From Datisca glomerata (Eukaryota; Streptophyta; Magnoliopsida; Cucurbitales; Datiscaceae), in contig QANY01013411.1 in the NCBI GenBank assembly GCA_003255025.1, positions 62,001 to 126,000 on the forward strand: a stretch of DNA of 64,000 nucleotides. Reading direction: 5' to 3'. Each line of letters begins with the position of its first letter. The first letter of the stretch is position 1. A program made the position numbers and the translations under genes. The notes below the pieces were generated by a model that did no database searches, was not told the DNA's origin, and saw only the letters and a list, made by a program, of their open reading frames with translations. This document shows positions 35,114 to 45,715 of the stretch, in pieces.

Positions 35114-35851
35114 ATGAGTAGATTATTTAGAAGTAATTCTTCTAGTAGCAATATGTCTATAATTAATACAGTACTAGACATAATTAATGAGGAATAATAC
35201 CTAGCAGATGATCAAGTAGATCATATGATATGAAATATACCCAAAATCTCTAGTAAAAAAATTTATAAATCAACATGGTCTATTGTTTCCTTAAGCTTGA
35301 GCGTTATGTAAAAATAATTGAAAAAGTATATACTTTTGGGAAAGAGCATGAAACTTTCCAATTACTTTCCCACAATGTAATTAAACATCACATTGAAGAA
35401 GGATATAATTTCCTTCACTTTGGTTTAGTTCAGATTGGAGTTCAACCAGCCACAAGGAGAAGCCTAAATACCTATGCCTTGTTAGTCTTACGAGATGTAA
35501 GGTTTACAAATTTTAATGATAGTATTTTAGGATAATTGAATCCTCACTTTGTAATGGTCTAATCCATTTTGATTGTTTTTCAGATTTGTCTGCTAGTCTA
35601 ACAAACTCACTTATTCGTAAATCTTTAACTTTGAATATTAAAACTGGTGGTTATCAAATCCTCAAAGGTGCCCAACACCTAGCTTTAATTTTTAGAATAC
35701 ATTTCAAAGTTACCAAAACTAATATGAATTTTCAAGTCATCAATAGGAGTCCCCAAAATCAAACCATGTTGATTCAGTCTAGCCAAAGTAATGCCAATAT
35801 TAAAGTTCCTAAAATCATTAGGTGGTCTGATATTACTTTGCCTATAAATTA
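35114..35851 (+). pseudogene. Endogenous caulimovirid movement protein (30K family), broken
   Basis: ATG at 35114 opens an N-terminal part (two stops by 35235); the 35275-35535 frame contains EGYNFLHFGLVQIGVQP and LRDVRFTNFNDSILG, the core of the caulimovirid cell-to-cell movement domain, with the conserved 'L-R-D-x-R' block. A stop and frameshift at 35535-35586 are followed by LTLNIKTGGYQILKGAQ and KVPKIIRWSDITLP. In the exogenous family this protein lines plasmodesmatal tubules. At least four disabling changes; it cannot make a full product. Part of a polyprotein in petuvirus/florendovirus-like members, which this most resembles. Confidence 0.8.
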
Positions 35852-36420
35852 GCTTTTACTAATGAAAGCCAACCCACTCCAATTCAACGTCCAATTGAAG
35901 ATTTTGATTAGATCCAACAGTACATGGATTGACTGTTAATATTAATTCTCAATCTTCTAATTCTAATCCTCAAATTAGGGAGTTTAGCTAGTCTAGTACT
36001 CCTAAGAATTCCTTTTTCTTGATCATCTGTTAATAATGACTAAGATATTGGCATTTGACAATTAGAATAAGAAATAAAAAATAAAAATAAAAAATTTAAG
36101 ACCTAAAGGCATAGCGACAAATTCTAAAATCAGTCAGCCAATATTTGATAATTAGACTAAATAATATGACAAAATTGAACAAACTTATGAAATTGATACA
36201 CCAACTGAATCTGATTTTCAAGGAGCCTTACCTCCTGCAAATCCCCAACTCTTAGTTTTGAGTTTAGACATCCTGAACCAAGAATACAAGTCTTATTGGG
36301 AGGGTTTAACCTAACACATGAATGACCTAACCAATCTCAATAGACGCAATAGGTTTAGAGGGACATACAATATGGATCAAAGAAAATCATCATTGCTAAA
36401 TGGAAGGCGTTCATGCAAGA

Positions 36421-37300
36421 ATTTAGACTTGACATGTTTTTCCTTGATTATATCAATGATGTTTATGAAAAGAATATTAAAGTAATATCCAAGAATAGAT
36501 GGGTCAAGGAAGACTCCAGTGTGGTGACTGCTAGCCATCTCCGACCTTAAAAATTATAATTAATCACTGCTTATCCTTTTAAGATTTCAAAGGAAGAAGT
36601 ACTCAATAAAAAAGTTGTTGAACAACTTAATGACACCAATCAAAGTTTAATAACAATAGGAAAATAATTAGATAAAATTGAGAATAAAGTTGATGATCTT
36701 CATGAATCTAAATCTATTGAATCTCTGAAGGAAATTCTTTCAATAAAATCTTTCAAATAAAACTATTTTCAATATTGTTCCCCTCAATAAAAAGATTGAT
36801 AAAATGCTTCAAGAATTAAAGAATAAATCTATTGAATCATCTTCTTCTGTTAAATTTATTAACCAAGATAGTAGTTTTGAATCAGAAAACCATAGGTCAG
36901 AATCCACCTATGAATCCTCCACAATTCATTGATTATGAATTTAGAGTTGACATGTTTTACCTTGATTATATTGAGGGCATTTACAAAAAAATATCAAAGT
37001 AATTTCCAAGACCAAATGGGTCAAGGAATGCTCCAGTGTGGTGTCTGCTAGCTATTCCCCACCTGAAAAAATTATAATTAATCATAAAAAAATTTTAATC
37101 ACTGCTTGTCCTTTTAAGATTTCAAAGATAGAAGAACCAAAAAAGCTGTTGAACAACTTAATTATACTAATCATAGTTTAATAGCAATAGTAAAATAATT
37201 AGATAAAATTGAGAATAAGGTTGATGATCTTCATAAGCTTAAACCTAATGATTCTCTAAATGAAACTCCTTTAATAAATCTTTCAGATAAAAATGTGTCG
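36421..37300 (+). repeat. ~518-bp tandem duplication in the endogenous virus
   Basis: 'atttagacttgacatgtttt' at 36421 and 'atttagagttgacatgtttt' at 36939 begin copies that stay parallel through 'ggatgggtcaagga'-type sequence and 'gagaataaagttgatgatctt'. Roughly 85-90 percent identical by eye, so old. Confidence 0.85.
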
Positions 37301-37503
37301 CAACGNCTTTTCTAGGAATGCTTTGAGGGAGTTTGAGTTTGAGCCAGATCAGGAGCAATCACCTCCTGATTATACTAATCATAGTTTAATAGCAATAGTA
37401 AAATAATTAGATAAAATTGAGAATAAGGTTGATGATCTTCATAAGCTTAAACCTAATGAATCTCTAAATGAAACTCCTTTAATAAATCTTTCAGATAAAA
37501 CTG
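37161..37503 (+). repeat. 218-bp-spaced near-identical duplicate around a single N
   Basis: 37161-37298 and 37379-37503 are almost identical (one substitution seen, plus end differences), far closer than the older duplication next to them. A lone N at 37306 and a 72-bp unrelated stretch lie between. Suggests an assembly join as much as biology. Confidence 0.8.
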
Positions 37504-38391
37504 TGCGCAACGTGCATGCTACGCAGAGCGACAATTGAAAATCATTTTGAAAAAAAGAAATTCAGAGTAGTCACCAATCATTTTATGGTGTGATTTGTCA
37601 CCCAATTTTAAAAAAAAGTTTAGTCTACAAAAACTCAAAGTTGATTCAGGAGTCATTTGTGTGTGGGGAAGGTATTAGCACCCCACAACACTCATTGTTA
37701 AAATAATTATCAAATTCAATCAAATGCTATCCAAGTTATATTTTAAAAAACAAGGTTGAAAAAATTTATTTTTAAATGTCCCATTTGGTACATTTTGTAT
37801 CATAAATTGAACAAAATAAATGATCGTGAATGGGTGGTGCAAAGACTATTGAAAAATAATGTTTCAGTTTTTAAATTTTTTAATAATCAAAGCATTATTA
37901 TAGTTATTCTCGATATTTCAAAAATAACCGCTCACCTCAGTAGTTCTAAAAATTTGGTATCCCAAAAAACCCAAATTCCGTCATAGAAGTTTTTTAATGA
38001 AAATCAAATAATGAAATTAACAAAAAATTGAAATCTGATTGTTATGATTTTAATCCATACATATTTGAACATTTATTCTAATGATAAGGGAATGAGACAA
38101 GAATTACATTATAAGCATAACAATATGGCAATAGAACATAAATAAAGAAAAATTAAGAAGGGATAATAACTATAAAGGAAAAAAGGAATAATGAAAAGAA
38201 ATGTTAAAGATGATAGGAAAATGTATGATAAATTTGAAGAGAATGTGTATAATAAAGAGAAATGAATAATATGTGAAACATGTAAAAAAATACATAAAAA
38301 TATAAATTAAAACAAACACCCAAAATTAATAAAAAAAATTGAAAAAAAACAATAGAATTAAAAAGACAAAAAAAAGAAGAAATAAAACAAC

Positions 38392-39480
38392 TATATTATA
38401 GGGGAATATAACATATGACATCGCCCCTGAAGGGGTAGCGGGAATAAGTCTCTGCCTTAACAGAGGGCAACATGGAAAGTACCATATGTCATCAGCAAAA
38501 TAAGCGGAAGCGACTATTACCACTTGAAAACAGGAGAAGAAGTGGAATTGTAGAAACCATGGAATGCGGTTCATCTGAAGAAATATTTTCTGTAAATAAT
38601 GTAAAAACTCATTATAAGTGGAATAAATTTCCCGTGGTTTTTTTCCCGTAAGGGTTTTTTCACGTAAAAACATTGGTGCCAATCTTCTCTCCTCAGTTAA
38701 ATCATTATTGAAAATGGAAATAAAGGCCTAAAAAGTCCTTGGGATGAGCAGTTAATAAGTTCTACTCCCAGAAGGAATTAAAGGAATAAAAAGTTCTTGG
38801 GAGCTGCAGTTCATAAGTCCTACTCCCAGAAGGAACTAGGGACGTGAAAAGTCCTTGAGAAGAGGCATCTCATAAGTCTTACTCTCAAAAGGAAAAAATG
38901 ACTAAGAAAGGAAAAGCTATGAAACAGACAAGCTCAAACGGGCCCGCTTCATGACAACAGGATAAAGAAATTACAACAAATGGAAGGGAGAAATGGACCC
39001 GTTACATTGTAAACGGGAAGGAATTCCAGCCTCAACTGATAGAAAATATAAATAGGCATGAAGAAAATGGGTAACCGGGAAAACCCTTTATCCATTCTAA
39101 ATTAATCTTTTATTTCTCAAAATTTTCGTTGTGTTTGAGAAAAAGAAATTCTCCAAAGAAAAGGAGATCTTCAAGAAAAGGAAATCCCCGTTAAAAAGAA
39201 AATTCTTTCTCAAGAAATTTGTCAAGTGTTAGAGAACATAAGAGGTTTTCTTAGGAGGAAATTTTGCTAAGAAACAAGTTTATCACTACTAGGAAAGATA
39301 AGTGAATACTTAGTAGAAAAAATCACTTCATTAAAAGGGAAGATGACAGATTACAAAGTAAAGAAGTGTAAAGTACAAAGAAAAAATTACAAGAAAACAA
39401 AGGAAAGATCTAAGTCTCCACCTCCCCTTTGGGGGCGATGTCATCTAGCACATCAGAAGAGGAAAGATCTAAGTCTCTGC
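38392..39480. mobile_element. ~1.09-kb insertion in the 3' LTR, probable solo LTR
   Basis: Absent from the 5' LTR copy, where flanking sequence is continuous. Near its ends TGACATCGCCCC (38416) and GGGGGCGATGTCA (to about 39449) are inverted, a TG...CA pair. Inside are a tandem repeat of the same family as 1-320 (38735-38895), a TATA-like 'aaaatataaatagg' at about 39045, and a 'cccgtaagggttttttcacg'-type U5-like block (38644). A 23-base segment (taagtctctgcc...) occurs at both ends (38444, 39467). A target duplication was not resolved. Confidence 0.55.
38735..38895 (+). repeat. Short tandem repeat, ~62-bp unit, third member of the 80-bp family
   Basis: Units share 'aaaagtccttggga', 'taagtcctactcccagaaggaa'-type sequence (split here to key words). 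Matches the 80-bp array at 1-320 in the 'gtccttgag' and 'ctcagaaggaa' words, with the middle shortened. Confidence 0.7.
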
Positions 39481-39630
39481 CTTAACAGAGGGTAATTCAC
39501 CCTCTATTTAATAAGAACAGAGGGGAATCACCCTCTGTTTAATAAGAACATAGAGGAATCACCTTCTGTTAAATGAAAGAGGGCGATTCATCCTCTGTCA
39601 AAATAGTGGGTAATGTCACCCTCTTCCTTT
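39435..39630. repeat. Short dispersed repeat of CACCCTCTGTT words in the LTR
   Basis: 'atcaccctctgtttaataag' and variants appear three or four times in a row with inverted partners ('agagggtaat', 'gagggcgatt'), and again in the other LTR at 60210-60310. Capable of forming hairpins. Confidence 0.7.
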
Positions 39631-39849
39631 TCTTTTCTTTTTAAAAAAGAAGAAGTAACAGTTATATTATTATATATATAAATAAATATTTAATCTTTCA
39701 TATTTAGATACATTAATATATGAAAAATGTTTAATTTCATAATTTGTACATGTAAATGCATAGTTGTCATCAATATATCATTTTTCACTTCATAACCTAC
39801 TAATTACCATTTCTTTTTTTATATTTGCTATTCAAATATCAAATAGATT

Positions 39850-40345
39850 TTTTTAGGGATATAATACTCTTTTTTTGTTTTGTACTACTTAGTTCACTAA
39901 TTACCGATATTTTCTTTTTTCCCTCATTGCTAATCAAATAGCAAAGGGATGATCATGGGTTGTAACTAGTTTAAACAAGTCTCCCTAATATTAACCAATA
40001 AAATTTCAAAATGTAATATTTTGTTTGGGATATAAATATATCCTTTTTTTTATTTTGGACTTCTTAGTTTACTAATTATCATTATTTCATTTATTCTCTC
40101 ATTGCTATTCAAATAGCAAAAGAATGATCATGGATGGTAGTTAGTTCAAACAAGTGTCCCTAAAAATTATCAATTAAATTTCAAACTGTAATATTTTGTT
40201 TGAGATATGAATATACCTTTTTTTTTATTTTGGACTTTTTAGTTCACTAGTTAACATTATTTCATTCCTTCTATCATTGCTAATCAAATAGCAACAGAAT
40301 GATCATATATGATAGCTAGTTCAAACAAGTGTACCTAAAATAGCA
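39850..40345. repeat. Tandem repeat, 175-bp unit, about three copies, in the Ogre LTR
   Basis: 'cattgctaatcaaatagca' starts at 39925, 40100 and 40275, exact 175-bp steps. Each unit carries 'gatcatg', 'caaacaagtgt' and 'taatattttgtttg'. The 5' LTR copy stops at the first unit edge (about 60565). Confidence 0.9.
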
Positions 40346-41179
40346 AAAAAAAACTAAAAAAATGAAAAGACTTATGAGACCATAAAAAATTAAAGCTTAA
40401 ATATTTGCATAATCTTTATATAGATGTTTAACTCTCTATTTTATGCATTTCCATGTATGAAAAATTATCATAAGAGAGTTTTTGCATCAAATGTACACTT
40501 TCAGTCCATTAAAGGGTTGATTCACATTGAGTTAATTTTTCACTCTTCAAAGGCTTTATCATCATCATCATTGATTGAGTTGATGACAAATATATCTCAT
40601 TATCAAATTTGTAGGAAAATCATCAATGCACAAAATAAACTTCAAGATTAAGAGTAAAAGATGAAGAAGAATGAACAAATACTTATATATGGAAAAGGAA
40701 ATAAAGACTATGCACAACATGAGTATCAAGGAGAGAGGATGAAGAAAAAAGAATAAGATAATGTTGTTATCTAATTGCAAGAAATTTAAACTACCTTAAA
40801 AAAATAGAGAAGATGAATTGATGAATAGAATTGTAAACTCTCTTTCTTTTTATATTGGAAGATCTCTTCTATTTCTCGCACACTCTTTCTCTAAAAAGAT
40901 ATAATCTCTTTTTCTCTCAATACCTATCTTTCTCTCTCCCAAAATGACCTCCCTTCAAGTGAAGACCTCCTCTCTATTTATAAGCAAATTTAGGATTTCA
41001 CTTTTTATTTTTAGTCATTTCGCTCTTTTTTTACTTATTTTTGGTCCTTGGACTATTTTCTCCTTTAGTCCTTGGGTTATTTTTTAAATCATACATATAG
41101 TCTTAGACTAGTACATGGACAAAAACAAATACAATATGTATTTTTAAAGTATTAGACCGGATAAAATATAATATTTACA
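40346..41179. other. LTR U3 side of the Ogre-like element, no gene
   Basis: AT-rich; short frames here are not domain-like. On the minus strand this is the beginning of the LTR. Contains 'cctatttataagcaaa' (about 40975) and CT-rich sequence. Confidence 0.5.
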
Positions 41180-41192
41180 GCTGCCCCCTTTA
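41180..41192 (-). other. Polypurine tract (Ogre-like element)
   Basis: Plus 'gctgccccctttat' is minus AAAGGGGGCAGC, immediately before the LTR's TGTAAATATT on the minus strand. Confidence 0.7.
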
Positions 41193-42434
41193 TTCACGCT
41201 TCTAACTTAGAAGGTGTACAAATGTGTAGATAAGTATTTTGATTGGTATGAGAAAAGACTATGGATAAGTGGAATAGAAACGTCGATTGATTTGGGCTCT
41301 TTTAATGACAGAATTAGGGGTTCGATTCAACCAGAGATATTTAAAATAAAATGGACCTGGATAGATACAGGCTTCGACCTTGACTCAATTCAGATTCGAT
41401 TTAACTGAGATATTTGAAAGAAAATGGACCTGGATAGACACATGCTTCGACCTCGACTCAATTCGGAGTTCGATTTAACTAGAGATATTTAAAAGAAAAT
41501 GGACCTGGATAGACACAGGCTTCGACCTCGTCTAAATTTGGGTTCGTTTTAACTGAAGAAAATGAAATGATGTTTGATCTGATTTATACAAGCTTATGGT
41601 AGCCAGAGCTGGACTAATGCAGGCTGTAAATGTTGGAAAGTCATGTGTAGATTTCAAAAGAATATCCTGAAAAGATCCATGTACTTGAATTGTATCAAAA
41701 TGAAACAATGTGATGCATGTCTATGCATTATAATTCTTGAATATAAATGTAAAGTAATGATTTTGTATGCATGCGTGCTATGGATGATTGTGAACATTTG
41801 TAAGAAAATTATTTAATGATTTTTTAAAGTTGACTAAAGTAGTCATATCCACTACCCTTCAAAACAATTACTTGGCCTAGGATCATGGATTCGCAACGAG
41901 CATTATTTCAAGAAAATGACGCATCATCATTCATTGGTTTATGTCCCAGTATTCAGCTCCATGTCAATGCTAAAGATAAATGAATAAATTCTCTGTATTT
42001 TACTTTTGTTCTCCACTTCTAATTGTGTCAACCTCCCATCGCATTTAACTTTCATCGTGCACCTACTGACTTTCCTTACGATGACTTTCAGGATTTCACC
42101 ATACTTTCTTTTTCATTTTCTTTCCTTTTCTCTTTTTTCTCTTTTTTTCAATCAATTAGCTTTCACCTAACCAAGTTTGTTCTTTTGAGTTATTTCAAGA
42201 TTAATTAATGATATTTTTATTTCCCTTGGAATTAAGAGGAATAAGGAATAATGCAAATAATAGGAAGATGAAGTATATATGTTTGTCAACTAAAAAGAGA
42301 ATATTTCTTGATGATGAACGATGTTTACAAACAAGGATTTGGAAAAATTATGGAATAAGAATTTCTCCAGTATTCGAGACAGTTTTTTGAAAACTCTTTT
42401 TTTCCGAACACCACCTTTTCTGTACTTAGAGCGG
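41193..42434 (-). other. 3' untranslated region of the Ogre-like element
   Basis: Non-coding stretch between the integrase stop and the 3' LTR. Holds a tandem repeat of about 74 bp at 41320-41565: 'ggacctggatag' recurs at 41353, 41426 and 41501 with 'caggcttcgacct' after it. The rest is AT-rich without domains. Confidence 0.7.
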
Positions 42435-43722
42435 TCAAACGAAGTACTTCTTGACTATATCAGAATTAACTGTATGCGATAAATCGTCTCCATCCATGTT
42501 TGTTAGCATGAGAGCTCCTTTAGAGAAGGCTTTTTTGACAACAAAAGCTCCTTCATAATTTGGAGTCCACTTCCCACGGTGATCCTTTTTGTCATATACA
42601 TGCATCATTTTTCTTTGATATAATTGTCCTCTATATAATGCAGTCAATATTGTTTTTTCGATGAAGTTCAATTGCTCATATCGTGTTTGTACCCACTCTG
42701 CTTCTTCTAATTTCTCCTTTATTAAGACTCTGAGGGAGGGAATTTTCACCTCGATCGGAAGTACCGCTTTCATGCCATATACCAAAGAGAACGAAGTTGC
42801 CCCAGTTGATGTTAGGACTAATTTTTCGTATCCATGTAGAGCGAAAGGGAGCATCTCATGCCAATCCTTATAAACCTCTTTCATATTCTCCATGATCTTT
42901 TGTATGTTCTTATTGGCTGCTTCCACTACTCCGTTCATCTTCAGACGATAAGGAGATGAATAATGATGCTTAATTTTGAACTGCTCACATAATTCTTTCA
43001 TCATCTTGTTGTTTAAATTTATCCCATTATTTGTGATGATCCTTCCAGGTAGACCATACCGGCAAATTTTTACCTTTTTAATGAACTTGACAACCGCACT
43101 TCTAGTTACACTTGTAAGAGCTTGCCTCCACCTATTTAGTAAAATATTCTATAGAAACGAATGAAACGATGCCCATTAGAGGCTTTTAGTGTGATTGGAC
43201 CAATGACGTCCATGCCCCATATAGAAAATGTCCAAGGTGCGGCCATGACATGTAAAGAGGATGCAGGTACGTAAATTTTATCCAGATAAATTTGACATTT
43301 ATGATATTTCTTGACGTACTTGATGCAATCAGATTCTAGAGTCAACCAATAATATCCTGCTTTCAAGATGTTTTTTTACCATCATGTGTCCATTATCATG
43401 AACACCAAAAATTCCTTCATGAACTTCCTATATAATTTGATTCGCTTCCCTTATATCAACACATCTTAAAAGCACCATATCATGGTTTTCTTTTGTAGAG
43501 TATTTCACTGTTCAAGAAGAAACCCATGAACAATCTTCTAATAGTGCGCTTATCATTCTCAAAAGCTTTGGATGGATACTCCCTGTTCTTTATATACTGC
43601 TTGATGCCGTAAAACCATAGTCTTGTGTTTGTCTTTTCTTCAATGCTCATACAGTGAGTAGTGAAATCTCGCTTATCATTTTTTATGGGTTGAACTTCTT
43701 CCTTAAAGTCTGCAGCAAACAT
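42435..43722 (-). pseudogene. Ogre-like integrase, copy 1
   Basis: A 189-codon open frame (42435-43004) reads MMKELCEQFKIKHHYSSPYR, MNGVVEAANKNIQKIM with the catalytic Glu, FALHGYEKLVLTSTGATSFS, VYGMKAVLPIEVKIPS and WTPNYEGAFVVKKAFSKGAL, ending VKKYFV. It covers the core end and the C-terminal GPY/F-like module. 43136-43366 gives YYWLTLESDCIKYVKKYHKC (zinc-binding part) and FSIWGMDVIGPI with the first catalytic Asp. Frameshifts and stops at 43005-43135 remove the second Asp region. 43480-43722 is the weakly conserved RNase H-integrase link. Confidence 0.85.
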
Positions 43723-44300
43723 GGACGCTAGAGTTGTCAGTGCATTTGCGATTTGATTATATGGAAAAATAAGATCACTTCAAAAGTTCGGCTTAACTTA
43801 GTTACATGTTTGTTATAAGGTACCAACTTGGAGTCTCTAGATTCCCATTCCCTATTTAATTGTCTTATCACCAATAATGAATCTTCGTACACTCGAAGGT
43901 TCCTTATCTTCATATCATAAGCTGCTTGAATTCTCATGAAACATGCCTCATATTCCGCCATATTGTTTTTACAGTCAAAGCATAGTTTTTCATGAATGAG
44001 GAAAACTTTCCCTCATAAGATATGAAGATGACCTCAATTCCATGTCCTAATCATTAGATGATGTCATCAAATAACATTGTCCAAAATTATGGATCCATAG
44101 ATTCTCCTTCATTTTTTAATATAACTGATATGTGAGCATCAGAAAAATCAAACTTCATAGGCTCATAATCTTGTACTAGTTGATCTGCCAGATAATTAGC
44201 AAGTACACTTCCTTTTATTGACTTTCTCGTGACATAGACAATATCATATTCTATGAGTAACATTTGCTATTTAGCAATTCGCCCAGAAAGTGATGGCTTT
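43723..44300 (-). pseudogene. Ogre-like RNase H, copy 1
   Basis: 43737-43961 reads MAEYEACFMRIQAAYDMKIR then LRVYEDSLLVIRQLNREWES; catalytic Glu (AEYEA) and Asp (YEDS) are present. Preceding sequence (44000-44290) gives LLIEYDIVYVTRKSIKGSVL and VYLADQLVQDYEPMKFDFSD-type residues, the connection between RT and RNase H in Ogre elements, with stops. Confidence 0.8.
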
Positions 44301-45715
44301 CAAAGATATACTTGATTGGGCTCATCTTTAAAATTAACCAAGTGGTGTGGTATAACATATACTGTCTAAGCCGATGAGCAACCCAAGTTAATGCACAACA
44401 CATTTTCTCCAACATTGAATAATTAGCCTCATAGTTAGTGAACTATTTACTCAAATAGCATATTGCTTGTTCATTTCTTTAGAGGTTTTGTGTTGAATGA
44501 GTACGCAACCCATGGACTTTTTTGTTACTATAAGATATAAAATGAGTGGATGCCCTAGAGTTAGAGGAACAAGTATAAGAATATTTTGTAAGTATTGCTT
44601 GATATACTCAAAAGCATTTTGGCAATCATCATTACATCCTTCTGTATCACTTTTGTGGAGAAGTTTAAAGATAGGTTCATAAGTCACAGTTAGCTGTGAG
44701 ATGAACCGGGCTATGTAATTTTATCTCCCTGAGAAACCTCTAACTTCCTTTTGAGTTTGAGGTGGTGGCATATCAATGATGGCGCGAACCCTGTCAGGGT
44801 CAACTTTCATTCCTTCCTTGCTCACGACAAAGCCAAGTAGTTTCCCTGAAGATGCTGTGAATGTACACTTTGTCTAGTTAATATTTAACTAGAATTTTCT
44901 CAACCGTTCAAATGATTTCCGCAGAGTGACAATGTGATCTTCCTCTTGACGATATTTGGTGATCATACCGTCATCGTACATTTCGATTTATTTATACATC
45001 ATATCATGAAACAGTGTTACCATTGCCTGTTGATAAGTCCCTCTGCATTCTTTAGACCAAATGGCATAACCTTATAACAAAATGCACCCTATAAAGTTAT
45101 AAAAGTAGACTTTTCACGGTCTTCAAAAGCTATTTTGATTTGGTTATACCCCAAAAAAACCATCCATGAAAGAGAAGGTTGAATGTCCTGCAGTGTTATC
45201 TACTAAGACTTCGATATGGGGTAATGAAAAATTATCCTTGGGGCTTGCCCGATTTAAGACTTTATAATCGACACACATCCTTACTTTCCAATTTTTCTTT
45301 AGCACTGGGACTATGTTAGCAACCCATTCAAGATATTTTGCTACTTCCAAAAAACTTGCATATACTTGCTTTTTAACTTCTTCTTTCATTTGTACTAGCA
45401 TGTCTGGTTTCATTTTCTGTAACTTTTGGCATAATGGTTTACTTTCGGGTATAAGCGACAAATGATGGATCGCGATATCAGTGTTTAGACCAGGCATATC
45501 TTGGTAAGACCATGAAAATACGTCCATATACGCCTTTAGTTAGTAAATTTTGTCTGCGGCTTTCGCTTGTCATAGAAGTGTCGATTTGGACTTCTTTTAT
45601 CTCTCCATCCAATCTCAAAATTATCACTTCCATTAACTCTTGTTAAGGTTTAGTTATTTTATCATCCTCTTCTACCATTCTTAACATTTCTGGAGATGGT
45701 TTGAAATTATTTTCG
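44301..45715 (-). pseudogene. Ogre-like reverse transcriptase, copy 1
   Basis: 45144-45527 reads MDVFSWSYQDMPGLNTDIAI, EEVKKQVYASFLEVAKYLEW and KVRMCVDYKVLNRASPKDNF, ending SFMDGFFGV, so fingers and start of palm. After a frameshift VMPFGLKNAE is legible (about 45065); the catalytic box is MYDDGMITKYRQEED (about 44980), retaining YDD. 44451-44687 (LLHKSDTEGCNDDCQNAFEY, YIKQYLQNILILVPLTLGHP) is the thumb/connection. Stops include TAG at about 44879. Confidence 0.85.

Larger units (their letters stand above)
35852..37535 (+). pseudogene. Endogenous caulimovirid, region between movement and capsid domains
   Basis: Broken frames give W-x-AFMQEFRLDMFFLDYIND and KVISKNRWVKEDSSVV, PFKISKEE and LDKIENKVDDLH, a pattern seen in caulimovirid polyproteins between movement and capsid domains; the KIENK part is a likely coiled coil. 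The stretch is partly duplicated: 36421 and 36939 begin copies about 518 bp apart. It ends at the Ogre-like LTR (37536). The capsid domain resumes on the far side of that element at 60590. Confidence 0.65.
37536..41179 (-). mobile_element. 3' LTR of the Ogre-like element
   Basis: On the plus strand it runs from TGAAAATC (37536) to ATATTTACA (41179), TG...CA ends, followed by a pyrimidine block that is the polypurine tract on the minus strand. The inner ~230 bp (37560-37690) include 'tgtgtggggaaggtattagcacc'-type sequence, common at the 3' ends of Ogre LTRs. 37774-38391 and 39480-39870 match 59537-60560. Total 3.64 kb, or about 2.55 kb without the inserted segment. Confidence 0.75.

Noticed and set aside
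37307..37378. Separate small gene piece in the orphan segment
   Set aside because: 72 bp next to an N and between near-identical duplicates; an assembly artefact is more likely.
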